Assembly (NCBI RefSeq): GCF_016808095.1
Contig: NC_068974.1
Location: 33,139,090-33,203,089, forward strand
Reading direction: 5' to 3'
DNA from: Vigna angularis
Taxonomy: Eukaryota > Streptophyta > Magnoliopsida > Fabales > Fabaceae
DNA length: 64,000 nt
Under the pieces are notes generated by a model. It did no database searches. It had not been told where the DNA came from and saw only the letters and a program-made list of their open reading frames with translations. Shown piece after piece: positions 44,450 through 56,608 of this stretch. A program made the translations under genes and the position numbers. Positions within the stretch are counted from its first letter, which is position 1. Each line of letters starts with the position of its first letter.

Positions 44450-46005
44450 ATGTGTGAACAGAAGATGGCACCTAGGATTCCTCCTCCTCCCCCACAGGTC
44501 GATCCGTCCGACTCTAACCAAATGTTAAATGCGGTGCTTCAGGCGTTACAACAACAGAATGCTGCACTGGTTCAACAAAACACCATAGCCTTACAAAATC
44601 TGGAAGTCGCTACGGTAGCTGCTGAGAATGCAAGAGTGTCATCTGAGAACACTCAAAGGCAACTCATAGAAGTGCTGACTAGTGACAGAACCATTCCAGG
44701 TGCTTCTTCCTCTATTATTATTGTCCAAGAGTGGAGTCTGGAGAGCTTTCTCCAACATCATCCAGCACGATTCACTGTAAAATGCAGCCCTGACGAAGCT
44801 GATCATTAGTTTAGGGACATGAAAAAAATCTGTGAGGCTAAGGGGTGTTCTGATGAGAGGAAACTGGCCTACACCCAGTATCTATTGACCGGGGAAGCTG
44901 GCCACTGGTGGAGAAGCATGAGGATAATATTGGAAAGGAGTGAGACTCCTATTACCTGGGAGCTGTTTAGGGTCAAGTTTTACACGGAGTACTTCCCTGA
45001 CAGTGTCAGATTTGCCAAAGAATTGAACTTTCTAGAGTTGTACAGGGCAACAAAACAGTATCAGAATATGCTGATTGTTTTAAACATCTGCTCCGCTTCA
45101 ACACTATGGCGGTAGATGAAGAGTAGCAATGCAGGAAATTTGAGAACGGCTTGAGAGGTGATATCAAGCTACTTGTGAAGGGGTTACGCATCAGAGAGTT
45201 TCCTGCTCTAGTGGAGATGGCTCGTGACATGGAGAAGACTAAGAAGGAATCTGAGGGGCCTCAGAGACAGCAGAGCCAACCATTGAGGGTTGGTGGACCT
45301 GTGATATCCAGGGGAGGCTCTAGTTTTAGGAGTACCCCTTTCTCTAGACCTACTTCATCTGGGTCCAGGGGTTTTTCCTCTCATTCATCGGGGCAATCCA
45401 GCTTTGCCAATCCCGTGAGATGCTTCAAGTGTGGTGGACCACACCTCCAGGTTGTGTGCCCTCAGCTAGAAGGGTATAGGAAGTGTAACATCTGTAGGCA
45501 GGAGGGACATTATGCCAAAGATTGTCCTACTACTAGAAGGGCAGGACCGCAACCACGCCAGGCTGAAAGATCTATCCAGAGAGGTGGTAACCGACCACAG
45601 GCAGTAGGGAGAGTCTACGCATTGACTGGAGTTGAGGCAGCCAGTACAGGTAATTTGATTGTTAGCAGTTGCTTATTATTTGGAGCTTCGTGTGTGACGT
45701 TGTTTGACTCGGGGGCGACACATTCCTTTGTGTCGAAGGCTTGTGTGGAGAGGCTTAGTTTAGTTATCAGAGAGCTTCCATGTGATCTGGTGGTGTCTAC
45801 ACCAGCAGCTGGGTTAGTTAAGACATCTAATGTGTGTCCTAGATGTCCTATTGAGGTCGAGGACGCAGGTTCAAAGTGAACCTTATTTGCTTACCTCTGC
45901 AGGGGCTAGAGGTAGTTTTGGGAATGGATTGGTTAGCCGCCAATCGTATCCTCTTAGATTGCGGTGGGAAAAAGCTAATATTTCCCGATGAAGATGAAGA
46001 CCTGT
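44450..46005 (+). pseudogene. Gypsy (Tekay-like) gag and protease, broken and truncated
   Basis: Three successive frames. 44450-44809 holds the Pro-rich start (RIPPPPPQVDPSD) and a coiled segment. 44819-45115 holds the gag core LTGEAGHWWRSM and FRVKFYTEYFPDSVR. 45151-45879 holds MARDMEKTKKE, a two-knuckle nucleocapsid (CFKCGGPHLQVVC, CNICRQEGHYAKDC) and the protease active site FDSGATHSFVSK. Breaks are a stop at about 44807-44809, a frame change near 45050 with a stop near 45124, and a frame change near 45870, after which protease sequence VVLGMDWLAANR is still readable to about 46003. RT is missing: at 46005 an LTR fragment of opposite orientation begins. Gag packages element RNA and protease cuts the polyprotein. 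Confidence 0.88.
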
Positions 46006-46585
46006 AAGTTTTTACCATGATAACTTAATAACAGAAATATAGTGTTCATCAGATTTTTCAAACCTTCAAAATTACTTTCTCAAAACATAGACTTCCAATT
46101 ACAAATCCGAACGGTCAAAGTGTAGTAATATATCCTAAGAATCATATATCAAATTTTCAGATTGATCAAACGGTCAAATATGTCAGGATCTATATTTTAC
46201 CGAGAGAACTCAGTAATAGAACTACAGGGATAATTAATTTACTCAAACATGCAGGATTTATTTCTCCAAGTACAGACTTCTAATTACAAATCCGAACGAT
46301 CAAAGTGTAGTAATATATCCTAAGAATCATATATCAAATTTTCAGGTTGATCTAACGGTCAAATAGGTCAGGATCTATATTTTACCGAGAGGACTCATTA
46401 ACCAAATTATAGGGGTAATTAATTTACTCAAACATGTATAAAAATCATATATAAGAAGGATTAGCTCTCCTACATCAAAATCAAGCAACTTGAACCATAC
46501 TCACAACCACAAAAATTCTAGAAATTAAGTTGAGTTAGTTCCCCTTACCTTGAAACTCCTTTGCTCAGCTCAAAGACCCGCAGCT
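46006..46585 (-). mobile_element. Gypsy LTR fragments (minus)
   Basis: ACCATGATAACTTAATAACA onward matches the interior of the 29.2-31.2 kb LTR, with ~180-bp repeat units to about 46440. Then come the block ATAAGAAGGATTAGCTC and unassigned sequence ending near 46585. No gene. Confidence 0.65.
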
Positions 46586-46589
46586 ACAT

Positions 46590-47250
46590 ATTAAGCTTTC
46601 CAAATTCCTTACATTTTTGTTCATTTTTCTAAGGGCAAAAGTGAAGGAATATTATGTAGGTGGCAAAGAGGGCTTATACAATTAGTCTTCTTTTAACTAA
46701 TATTGTCCATAAGTCCAGTCTAGATGTAATTGTCCGGTCCTCGCAAAGGATCTTACTATATCTAAGTCCAAAAAATTTATATTCATGATTTATTTAAGTT
46801 AAGTTAATTTTTGGGATAGTAGTATTGTTCTACCCACCATACCTTCAAACGAAGGGAGATTAACAACGATTTTTCAGCTTATATAAACCATTATTAGTTA
46901 GCAGTATATATATAAAAAAAAGAGGTGAGAGTAGTGAAATAACAAAACAGACAAACGAGTAGAACCAGAACAAAGAACGAATATAAAAGAACATGGATTA
47001 AAAGAAAGCTTAAGAGAAAGAAGTAATAAAACGAAAGATCGGAGAGGATGAAATACTTACACGGATACGAAAAACGAAAGGCACAGACGCTCCTCACAGA
47101 ACTAGGACACTCTCGAAGGACACTCTCGAAGAACGCTCAGGCAGAGCAAACTCACGTTGAAACTCAAAGTGTCGCTCAACGCGAAGGAAAGCTTTATTTA
47201 TAGCCAAACATTTTTACTGTAGCAACAGTTCCGGTTGTTGCTACCGGTTG
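46590..47250 (-). pseudogene. WOX-like pseudogene, upstream fragment
   Basis: Matches 20739-21430 across the TATA-like block (GGCTATAAATAA, ~47203) and the T-rich 5' region, ending just before the homeobox. The homeobox itself is not present here. Confidence 0.6.
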
Positions 47251-47484
47251 TGAATAGTATCGATTAAAAAAAATTAATAATAATATTGGTATACGTGAGG
47301 AGTATAGGAAATCATTGGATAAATTTCTTGTGTATGGTATTTTGATTTGTGAAAGGGCTATTTTTGTAATATTTAAAAAAAATTATATATATATATATAT
47401 ACACATATGTATATATATTGTACTATCATATTTTCTTGAAGTATAGAATTTTCGAAGTCGAAAATTTTTGTTGTTGGGGAGAAT

Positions 47485-48875
47485 GTAAGACCCATGAAAA
47501 TTATTTACCTTAATAGTAACAATTTTAGTACTAGTAATAATAAATTTCTTTGTGAATGGAAAATATAATAAGTTTATAAAATGTGGAAAGATTAATAAGA
47601 AATTTTGGTAGCTTAATTGGTAAAAATTTTTGGTGTTAGGTTCAAACTCCTTTATACCATTTTTGTAAAAAAAAATATAAGTAAAATTAAATTTAAAATA
47701 TTGATAATGGAGAAAACATTCATATTTGAAGTCATTATTAAGGAATCCATTATGAATCCATTATGTAAGTGGTGAATCCATTATGTAAGTGGTGAATCCA
47801 TTATATAAGTGGTGAAATTAAAATAATAAATAATATTTAGAAAAAAATGATGAATAGTAAAATTTTTGGACTATAAATAGTCATGAGGGGGAAACTATTT
47901 TGCACAAAGAGAGTAAGAATCAAGTGAGAAACCTTGAGAAATAGAGAAGAAAGAGTTAGGAAGAAATTTTTTAGTTGCAAGAAGAGTAAAGGCTCTGGAG
48001 GATTTTTGGGAAAAACGAATTCGGAGCAAGAGAAGTCTGGAATAGAGGTAGGGGAGCTAATCCTTATTATATATGATTTTTATACATTTTATGATCATGA
48101 ATATGAGTTATGAACATATTAAAATTTTGGTAATGGTAGTTATCTATTCAATTGTATAAATTTAAATTTCATGATTATAATTTTCTTATTTTCAAATTAC
48201 TATGGTAAAACCTTCCTTTTAATTGTTTTTACCATTGGATTTAGCTAAAAGTTTAGTATATGAATCCTAAGACTTATTTCTTCACTTAGACCGTTCGGAT
48301 CATTAATTAGAAGTCTGTACTTGGAGAAATAAATCCTGCATGTTTGAGTAAATTAATTACCCCTATAGTTCTGTTACTGAGTTCTCTCGGTAAAATATAG
48401 ATTCTGACCTATTTGACCGTTAGATCAACCTGAAAATTGGATATATGATTCTTAGGATATATTACTACACTTTGACCGATCGGATTTGTAATTGGAAGTC
48501 TATGTTGTGAGAAAGTAATTTTGAAAGTTTGAAAAATCTTATGAACACTATATTTCTGTCCTTAAGTTATCATGGTAAAAACTTCATATATATTTCATTT
48601 ACAGTTAAGATTGAGCTCAAACTTTAGTATGTAATTCATAAGACATATTAAGTCTTCTTGACCGTTCAGATTTGTAATTAGATGTCTGTGCTTAGAGGAT
48701 TTCGTTCCGCATTTTGAATATAACCGAAAACCACTTAAAATTTTGTCCTTGAGTTACCTCGGTAAAACCTCAATATTTATCTAGTTAATCGTTGGATCAA
48801 CCGGAAATTTTAATATGTAGTTTCTAACACATAGTTAATTACTTTGACCGTTCAGATTTGAAATCGGAGGTAACA
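47485..48875 (+). mobile_element. Gypsy LTR, family A (plus), left arm of palindrome
   Basis: TGTAAGACCCATGAAAATT follows GTTGTTGGGGAGAA. TATA box ACTATAAATAGTC at about 47871, AATAGAGGTAGGGGAGC at about 48043, then ~180-bp repeat units. Interrupted near 48875, where the sequence turns back on itself. Confidence 0.8.
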
Positions 48876-49965
48876 GAACCGGTCATAATCTATATTTTAC
48901 CGAGAGAACTCAGTAACAGAACTATAGGGGTAATTAATTTACTCAAACATGCAGGATTTATTTCTCCAAGTACAGGCTTCTAATTACAAATCCGAACGGT
49001 CAAAGTGTATTAATATATCTTAGAAATCATATATCAAATTTGCAAGTTGATCTAACGGTCAAATAGGTCAGAATCTATATTTTACCGAGAGAACTCAATA
49101 ATAAAACTACAAGGGTAATTAATTTACTCAAACATGCAGGATTTATTTCTCCAAGTACAAACTTCTAATTAATGATCCGAACGGTCAAAGTGAAGAAATA
49201 GGTCTTAGGATTCATATATTAAACTTTTAGCTAAATCCAATGGTAAAAACAATTAAAAGGTAGGTTTCACCCCAGTAATTCGAAAATAAGAAAATTATAA
49301 TCATGAAAACTAAATTTATACAATTAAATAGATAACTACCATTACCAAAATTTTAACATGTTCATAACTCATATTCATGATCATAACATGTATCAAAATC
49401 ATGTATAAGAAGGATTAGCTCTCTTACCTCTATTCCAAACTTCTCTTGCTCCAAATTTGTTTTCCCCGAAAATCCTTCAAAGCCTCTACTCTTCTTGCAA
49501 CTAAAAATATTTCTTCCTAACTCTTTCTTCTCTATTTCTCAAGGTTTCTCACTTGATTCTTACTCTCTTTTTGTGCAAAATAGCCTCCCCTCATGACTAT
49601 TTACAGTCCAAAAATCTTACTATTCATCATTTTTTTTTCTAAATATTATTTATTATTTTAATTTCATCACTTATATAATGGATTCACCACTTACATAATG
49701 GATTCATAATGGATTCCTTAATAATGACTTCAAATATGAATGCTTTCTCCATTATCAATATTTTAAATTTAATTTTACTTTTTTTTTTTACAAAAAGGTA
49801 TAAAAGAGTTTGAACCTAATACCAAAATTTTCTACCAAATAAGCTACCAAAATTTCTTATTAATCTTTCCACATTTTATAAACTTATTATATTTTCCATT
49901 TACAAAGAAATTTATTACTACTAGTAATAAAATTGTTATTATTAAGGTAAATAGTTTTCATGGGT
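48876..49965 (-). mobile_element. Gypsy LTR, family A (minus), right arm of palindrome
   Basis: Mirror of the preceding LTR, including the reversed AGGTAAGAGAGC block (~49425) and TATA region (~49600). Lacks the terminal TGTAAGA. The mirror symmetry continues past the LTR to about 50095, including AATATTGGTATA-type sequence. Confidence 0.8.
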
Positions 49966-50139
49966 GTGTGTATATATATAAATTTTTTTTAAATATTACA
50001 AAAATTTCCCTTTCACAAATCAAAATACCATACACAAGAAATTTATCCAATGATTTCCTATACTCCTCACATATACCAATATTATTATTAAATGTTTTTA
50101 TTTTTTATTTTTTTTTACCAGGAATGGGAGGGTTTGGAA

Positions 50140-50785
50140 AAAGATCCAACGTCACCTTAGCTGGAACCGACAACGCTATCCATGAAAGATCTCCAAATAA
50201 ATAAAAATATAAATGTTAAAATAATAATAATAAATAAATAAAAGTAAAAAAAAATACGACATAATTTATCATTCATAAAAGGTGGCAAGGGGGTAATGGA
50301 GAGTAAGATGTGGTGATGGTGCTTTGCTTCAACCATCGTTGCTTTTCACGATACCCATAATTTTGAAACCAACAATAAACGCTATACTCTCTAATTTCCC
50401 CATAAATTTTAAGTTTCGTTGCAATCTCGTGCACATGCTCCCTATTTGGATTTCGTATCCCAAATGCAAAAAGGGCATCTAGTAGAGTAACTTATTCTTT
50501 AGTAGGACTCCATCGTTTATATCCCAACTTGTCTTGAACTTCCAAATATTTTAAATTTTTGTTCATTTTTCTAAGAGACAAAATTGAAAGAATATTATGT
50601 TTGTGTCAAAGAGGGTTGATACAATTAGTTTTCTTTTAACTCAATTTTATCCACAATCTAGTTTGAAGTCTAGTCTAGATGTATCCTCTGGTCCTCGCAA
50701 AAGATCTTAATAGATCTAAGTCCAACAAGTTTATATCCATGATTTGTTTAAGTTAAAATAATTTTTAGGGTACGTAGCATTGTTC
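50140..50785 (-). pseudogene. WOX-like pseudogene with uninterrupted homeobox (empty site)
   Basis: From an ATG at 50566 the minus strand encodes a full WOX homeodomain: YKRWSPTKE, a TAA stop at 50492-50494, then LLDALFAFGIRNPNRE, KLKIYGEIREYSVYCWFQN and YGYREKQR. The site of the 18138-20552 insertion is intact here (~50385), proving that insertion and its duplication. About 220 bp of upstream sequence is shared; the promoter part is absent. Beyond the homeodomain, at 50121-50204, a short GC-richer segment could be a further exon, but I do not recognise it. Confidence 0.85.
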
Positions 50786-50997
50786 AAAATTATGTAGTTT
50801 TCAAAATGTTATTTTCTTCGAAAATATCAAAATCTAGAGTACCGTAGTTCTTTTTAAAATATATTTGAAAATGATTTATAAATTGTTTAAAAATTTTATG
50901 AAAAATTTTGGATTTTTTTTGGAGGTGAACTTAACAAGATCATTTGTTATGTATTTCCACTTTTGATGAAGAATCAAAAGTCACGTAGTTCTTACTT
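50786..50997 (+). mobile_element. Ogre/SNARE-like LTR fragment
   Basis: GGTGAACTTAACAAGAT and CACTTTTGATGAAGAATC match the interior of the 18138-20552 LTR (18600-18690). It abuts the Gypsy RT directly. Confidence 0.6.
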
Positions 50998-51002
50998 AAT
51001 AG

Positions 51003-53613
51003 TTGAACAAGCTAACCATCAAGAACAAATATCCTCTACCTAGGATTGATGATCTGCTGGACCAGTTGCATGGAGCTCAGGTGTTTTCAAAGATAGATCT
51101 CAGGTCTGGATATCATCAAATTTTGGTGAAGCCAGAAGATGTACAGAAGACCGCTTTTAGATCCAGATACGGACACTACGAGTATGTAGTTATGTCGTTC
51201 GGTGTAACTAATGCTCCAGCCCTGTTCATGGATTTCATGAACAGAATCTTCCGACCATTCCTTGATAAGTTTGTCATAGTCTTTATAGATGACATACTTA
51301 TCTATTCTAAGACTCAAGAAGAACATGTTGAACACTTAAGGACTGTCCTTGGGATCTTGAGGGAGAAGAAATTGTATGCAAAAATGTCAAAATGCGAGTT
51401 TTGGATGCAAGAAGTCAAATTCTTAGGACATGTTATATCAGCTCAAGGTATAGCGGTGGATCCAACAAAAGTTGAAGCAGTGCTGCAGTGGGAAAAACCA
51501 AAAACCATAACAGAAATAAGGAGTTCTGTGGGATTAGCCGGCTACTATAGAAGGTTTATAGAGAATTTCTCTAGAATAGTAGCGCCTTTAACACAACTAA
51601 CTCGCAAAGATCAACCTTATGTCTGGACGGATAAGTGTGAGAAGAGTTTTTTTGAAGCTGAAGCAGAAACTGACCAGTGCACCGGTTTTGGTAATCCCTG
51701 AACCAAGTAAAAAGTTTGAAGTTTATTGTGATGCTTCTCATCAGAGATTAGGTTGTGTACTCATGCAAGAAAGAAAAGTGGTGGCATACGCTTCAAGACA
51801 ATTAAAGATTCATGAGAAGAACTATCCTACTCATGATTTGGAATTGGCAGCAGTGGTATTTTCCTTGAAGATTTGGCGGCACTATCTCTTTGGAGCTCAA
51901 TTCCAAGTATTCAGCGATCATAAGAGCCTAAAGTATCTCTTTGATCAGAAGGAGCTTAATATGAGACAAAGGAGATGGATGGAGTTTCTTAAAGATTTTG
52001 ATTTTGATCTCCTGTATCACCCAGGGAAAGCTAATGTGGTGGCTGATGCATTGAGCAGGAAGTCAGTGCATATTTCAGCCTTAATGGTCAAAGAGTTAGA
52101 GTTGGTAGAAAGCTTCAGAGACTTGAGATTGCAGATGGAATTTGAAGCTGATAGTATCAGATGCAGTAATTTGGTGGTGTCCAATGACTTGTTGAAGCGT
52201 GTCAAAGTAGAGCAGTTGAAAGATGTTGAGCTTCAAAAGTCAGCAAGTTTGATTGGGACTGAGCAAGGTAAAGATTTTACCTTGGGAGCTGATGGCATTC
52301 TGAGGTTCAGAGGCAAAGTCTGTGTTCCTAGCAATTCAGAGTTGATAAGATTAATCCTTGAGGAAGGTCATAAGAGTCGTTTTAGCATGCATCCTGGCAT
52401 GACTAAAATGTATCAAGACCTCAAGGAGTCTTTTTGGTGGTCTGGTATGAAGAGGGATGTAGCGCAATTTGTTGCTTCTTGTTTAACCTGTCAGAAGGCT
52501 AAGGTAGAGCATCAGAGACCTGGAGGTCTATTGCAGCAACTTGAGATACCTGAGTGGAAATGGGATAGCATAGCTATGGACTTTGTTACCCATTTACCAT
52601 GCACAGTCAAAGGACATGATGCTATTTGGGTGATTGTAGATAGATTGACCAAGAGTGCTCATTTCTTGGCGATTAATTTGAGAATGTCAATGGCAAAGTT
52701 GGCACAACTGTATATCAAGGAGATCGTGAGACTACACGGCGTTCCTTCTAGCATCATATCAGATAGAGATCCGCGGTTCACATCACGCTTTTGGCAGACA
52801 CTTCAGAGTGAGATGGGCAGTAGATTGCAGATGAGTTCAGCGTATCATCCCCAGACCGATGGGCAATCTGAAAGAACGATCCAATCACTTGAGGACTTGC
52901 TGAGGACATGTGTTTTGGATCACTTGAGAGTCTGGGATGAGGTATTGTCTTTGGTGGAGTTCACTTACAACAATAGCTTTCATGCCAGTATTGGAATGGC
53001 ACCTTACGAGGCTCTGTATGGAAGACGATGTCGAACTCCTTTATGCTGGTACCAGGACGGTGAGAAGGCTCTGATAGGACCTGAATTACTACAACAGACC
53101 ACAGACAAAGTAAAGTTGATACGAGAAAGAATGAAGGCTTTGCAGAGCAGACAAAAGTCCTATGCTGATCAAAGAAGGAGACCATTGGAGTTTGCAGTCG
53201 GAGATCATGTCTTTTTGCGGGTGACTTCAACTACAGGAGTAGGAAGGGCTCTTCGCTCGAAGAAACTTTCTCCTAAGTTCATTGGTCCATATCAAATTTT
53301 GAGAAGAATTGGGCCAGTCGCTTACGAGATGGCGTTACCTCCTCAGTTAGCCAAACTCCATTCAGTATTTCACGTTTCTCAACTAAGAAAATATGTTCAT
53401 GATCCTTCTCACATTTTAGAAGTGGAAGATATTCAAATCAGAGAGGATCTATCCGTAGAAGTGCAACCTGTTTGTATAGAAGACACTAAAACCAAAGAGC
53501 TTAGAGGGAAAACTATCAACTTAGTGAGAGTAGTTTGGGATAGAAAAACAGGTGACTCTACCTGGGAATTAGAAGATGATGTAAAACATTCTTATCCCTA
53601 TCTTTTTTTGTGA
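51003..53613 (+). pseudogene. Gypsy chromovirus polyprotein: RT, RNase H, integrase, chromodomain
   Basis: RT (51003-51650): [23 protein letters not shown] and catalytic [10 protein letters not shown]. It is 5'-truncated, so protease and the first RT block are missing. A frame change follows in a run of seven T at about 51645. The 664-residue second frame carries RNase H (VYCDASHQRLGC, FSDHKSLKYLF), the integrase zinc finger (HPGMTKMYQDL, CLTCQKAK), the catalytic core with Asp in MDFVTHLP and SDRDPRF and Glu in QSERTIQSLED, the GPYQILRRIGPVAYE module, and a Tekay-type chromodomain tail (INLVRVVWDRKTGDSTWELE). Apart from the T-run it is open, so decay is slight and the shift could be a sequencing error. 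A polypurine tract and LTR follow. Confidence 0.93.
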
Positions 53614-53644
53614 AGTGTCGAATTTTCGAGGTCGAAAATTTTTG

Positions 53645-53657
53645 TTGTTGGGGAGAA
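53645..53657 (+). promoter_or_regulatory. Gypsy polypurine tract
   Basis: GTTGGGGAGAA sits immediately before the LTR start TGTAAGACCC, after the CGAGGTCGAAAAT tail. Confidence 0.85.
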
Positions 53658-54435
53658 TGTAAGACCCATATAAAATATTTAAATTTAATAAATAGTTGTT
53701 TTTTTTTATTTTTATAAAGTTAATAAAAGTATGGTAAAAAAAAATTAAAATTTATGATAGGTAACAATAATAATAATTTCAAATGAAGGAGTTTAAAAAT
53801 TTGAGAATTTATTTTAAGAGTTAAAAAAAATGAATAGTAAATAGTAAATAGTGAATAGTGAATACTGAATACTGAATAGTTAAAAAAAAATATATTAAAA
53901 TAATTTGTGGAAGAGAACACTCCACGTAGAATTAATCATTCAGAGATAAGAATGATGAATAAAAAATAATTTTTGAATAGTAAAAATGAATAGTAAAAGT
54001 GAATAGTAAAAATGAATAGTAAAAATGAATAGTAAAAATTTTTGGCTATAAATAGCCAAGGGGGGGAGGCTGAAGATTTGCACCAAAATTCTAGAGAAAT
54101 TGTGAGAGAAGAAGAGTTTGAGGAAATTCTAGTTGAAGAGGGGAAATTCTGGAAGTTTCCGGAGACCGATTTGAGAAGAGGAAACTAAGTCTGGAATAGA
54201 GGTAAGGGGAGCTAACTTTGAGTATTCCTTTTATATTATCTTGAGTCTTGAATATGCTATATTTTGCTTTTGTCTGATCTTAAATCTTGAATATGGAGTA
54301 TTTTGTTTCTGTATGATCTTGAATTTAAATGAGAGTATGCTTTTGTGTTGATATCCAAGTGTGATAGTTGTAAAATGTGATGTTGATTATGTTATGCCAT
54401 TTGTATGTTATTAGTTGTTTATTTTTGTATTTTGG

Positions 54436-54975
54436 AAGGATTAGAAATTGTCTAACCGGCTCTGCCAGATTCAATTTCTTGTTTCCCCAAACATTTTACT
54501 GTTTTCCTTATTTATTTTTATTGTATTTTGGAAGGATTAGAAATTGTCTAACTGGCTCTGCCAGATTCAATTTCTTATTTCCCCAAACATTTTACTGTTT
54601 TCCTTATTTATTTTTATTGTATTTTGGAAGGATTAGAAATTGTCTAACCGGCTCTGCCAGATTCAATTTCTTGTTTCCCCAAACATTTTACTATTTTCCT
54701 TATTTATTTTATTGCATTTTTGGAAGGATTAGAAGTTGTCTAACCGGCTCTGCCAGATTCAACTTCTTGTTTCCCCAAACTATTTATTGCTTTACTTATT
54801 TATTTTATTGCATTTTTGGAAGGATTAGAAGTTGTCTAACCGGCTCTGCCAGATTCAACTTCTTATTTCCCCAGACATGTTATTGTTCTTGTTATTTAAT
54901 TATATTGTATTTTTGGATGGATTAGAAGTTGTCTAACCGGCTCTGCCAGATTCAACTTCTTGTTTCCCCATGAAT
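54436..54975. repeat. ~96-bp hairpin minisatellite, 6 copies with two stem types
   Basis: Units 1-3 read GAAATTG ... CAATTTC and units 4-6 read GAAGTTG ... CAACTTC. The change on one arm is matched on the other. Confidence 0.93.
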
Positions 54976-55576
54976 TTTTATATTAAGATTATTTTTATGA
55001 TTGTCAAATATTGTATTCTTATATCACCATTTATAGTAATATTTTATTATTGTTAATTGTTTATAATTATCTTGTATGAATTCTATTATGAATGTTTATT
55101 GTGATGTTTGATATGAAATTATTCATTTGAAATATAGTATGAGTCTCGGGGAGAGACTCTAAATTGGCATGGTATTAGTGTATATGTTGATGTTGAGGAT
55201 CCTGTTGTTGGTGGTGATCCTAAAACTCTAATAATTTTCCAGTCTCAATTAGAGAAGGATGTGTTATGTGGTGAGAGTAGTAGGAGGTCCTAGTCTATGT
55301 TTATAGACATTAATGGATTAACCTTGTGGGTGATATGATATATTCTATTTGGCCAAAAATTTTGTTGTTGAAATCACCACAAGTGCATGACCACCCGAGA
55401 CTTCCATCAACATTATATCCGGATAATAGAGTCTAGTATGATAATTGCATCTTACTAGAATTTATGGTGAATGTATTACGTATAATAATAGTGTCATGCT
55501 TTTCTTTGAACTTTGCATGGTAGCTCACCCTTACTTGTTTGTTTGTGCCGGGAAAATCTTTTTTTTTTGCGATGAT

Positions 55577-55598
55577 CGTATAATGTTTTTGTTATACG
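55577..55598 (+). other. LTR hairpin (stem CGTATAA/TTATACG)
   Basis: A 7-bp stem between GCGATGAT and GGGAGCAGATG. Confidence 0.6.
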
Positions 55599-55983
55599 GG
55601 AGCAGATGAGGGAACGACGTCTGAACCAATTCAAGTGAAGGAAGCAGCAGAAAATTGAAGAATATTTTAAGAGAAAAAAAAATAAAATTAAGAGTGTTTT
55701 ATTTGTGTGAAAATATAATGTATTTCCAGTGTGAACTATGTTACCCCCAAAATATAAAACATCTCACACCCAAAATTATTTCATTAATAAAGAAAACATC
55801 ATACAATATTACAATCCTCCATTTAGGAGTAACATAGTTCACACTGGAAATACATTATATTTTCACACATAAATAAAACACTCTTAATTTTATTTTATTT
55901 TTTTTCTCTTAAAATATTCTTTAATTTTCCGCTGCTTCCTTCTTCACTTGAATTGGTTCAGACGTCGATCCCTCATCTGCTCC

Positions 55984-56005
55984 CGTATAACAAAAACATT
56001 ATACG
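55984..56005 (-). other. LTR hairpin (stem CGTATAA/TTATACG)
   Basis: Mirror of 55577-55598. Confidence 0.6.
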
Positions 56006-56608
56006 ATCATCGCAAAAAGATTTTCCCGGCACAAACAAACAAGTAAGGGTGAGCTACCATGCAAAGTTCAAAGAAAAGCATGACACTATTATTATACGTA
56101 ATACATTCACCATAAATTCTAGTAAGATGCAATTATCATACTAGACTCTATTATCCGGATATAATGTTGATGGAAGTCTCGGGTGGTCATGCACTTGTGG
56201 TGATTTCAACAACAAAATTTTTGGCCAAATAGAATATATCATATCACCCACAAGGTTAATCCATTAATGTCTATAAACATAGACTAGGACCTCCTACTAC
56301 TCTCACCACATAACACATCCTTCTCTAATTGAGACTGGAAAATTATTAGAGTTTTAGGATCACCACCAACAACAGGACCCTCAACATCAACATATACACT
56401 AATACCATGCCAATTTAGAGTCTCTCCCCGAGACTCATACTATATTTCAAATGAATAATTTCCTATCAAACATCACAATAAACATTCATAATAGAATTCA
56501 TACAAGATAATTATAAAAAATTAACAATAATAAAATATTACTATAAATGGTCATATAAGAATACAATATTTGACAATCATAAAAATAATCTTAATATAAA
56601 AATTCATG

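Larger units (their letters stand above)
53658..55743 (+). mobile_element. Gypsy 3' LTR, family C (plus), left arm of palindrome
   Basis: Starts TGTAAGACCC. TATA box GGCTATAAATAGCC at about 54044 is itself palindromic. Contains AGGTAAGGGGAGCTAAC (~54200), a six-unit minisatellite and the hairpin at 55577-55598. The last ~105 bp of the family C LTR are missing at 55743, where the inverted copy starts. Confidence 0.85.

Noticed and set aside
54377..54925. 182-residue repetitive ORF (CLTGSARFNFLFPQTFYCFPYL units), with similar ORFs at 39.6-40.1, 41.6-42.1 and 56.6-56.9 kb
   Set aside because: It only reads through the ~96-bp minisatellite; the unit length stays near a multiple of three. No start context or domain.
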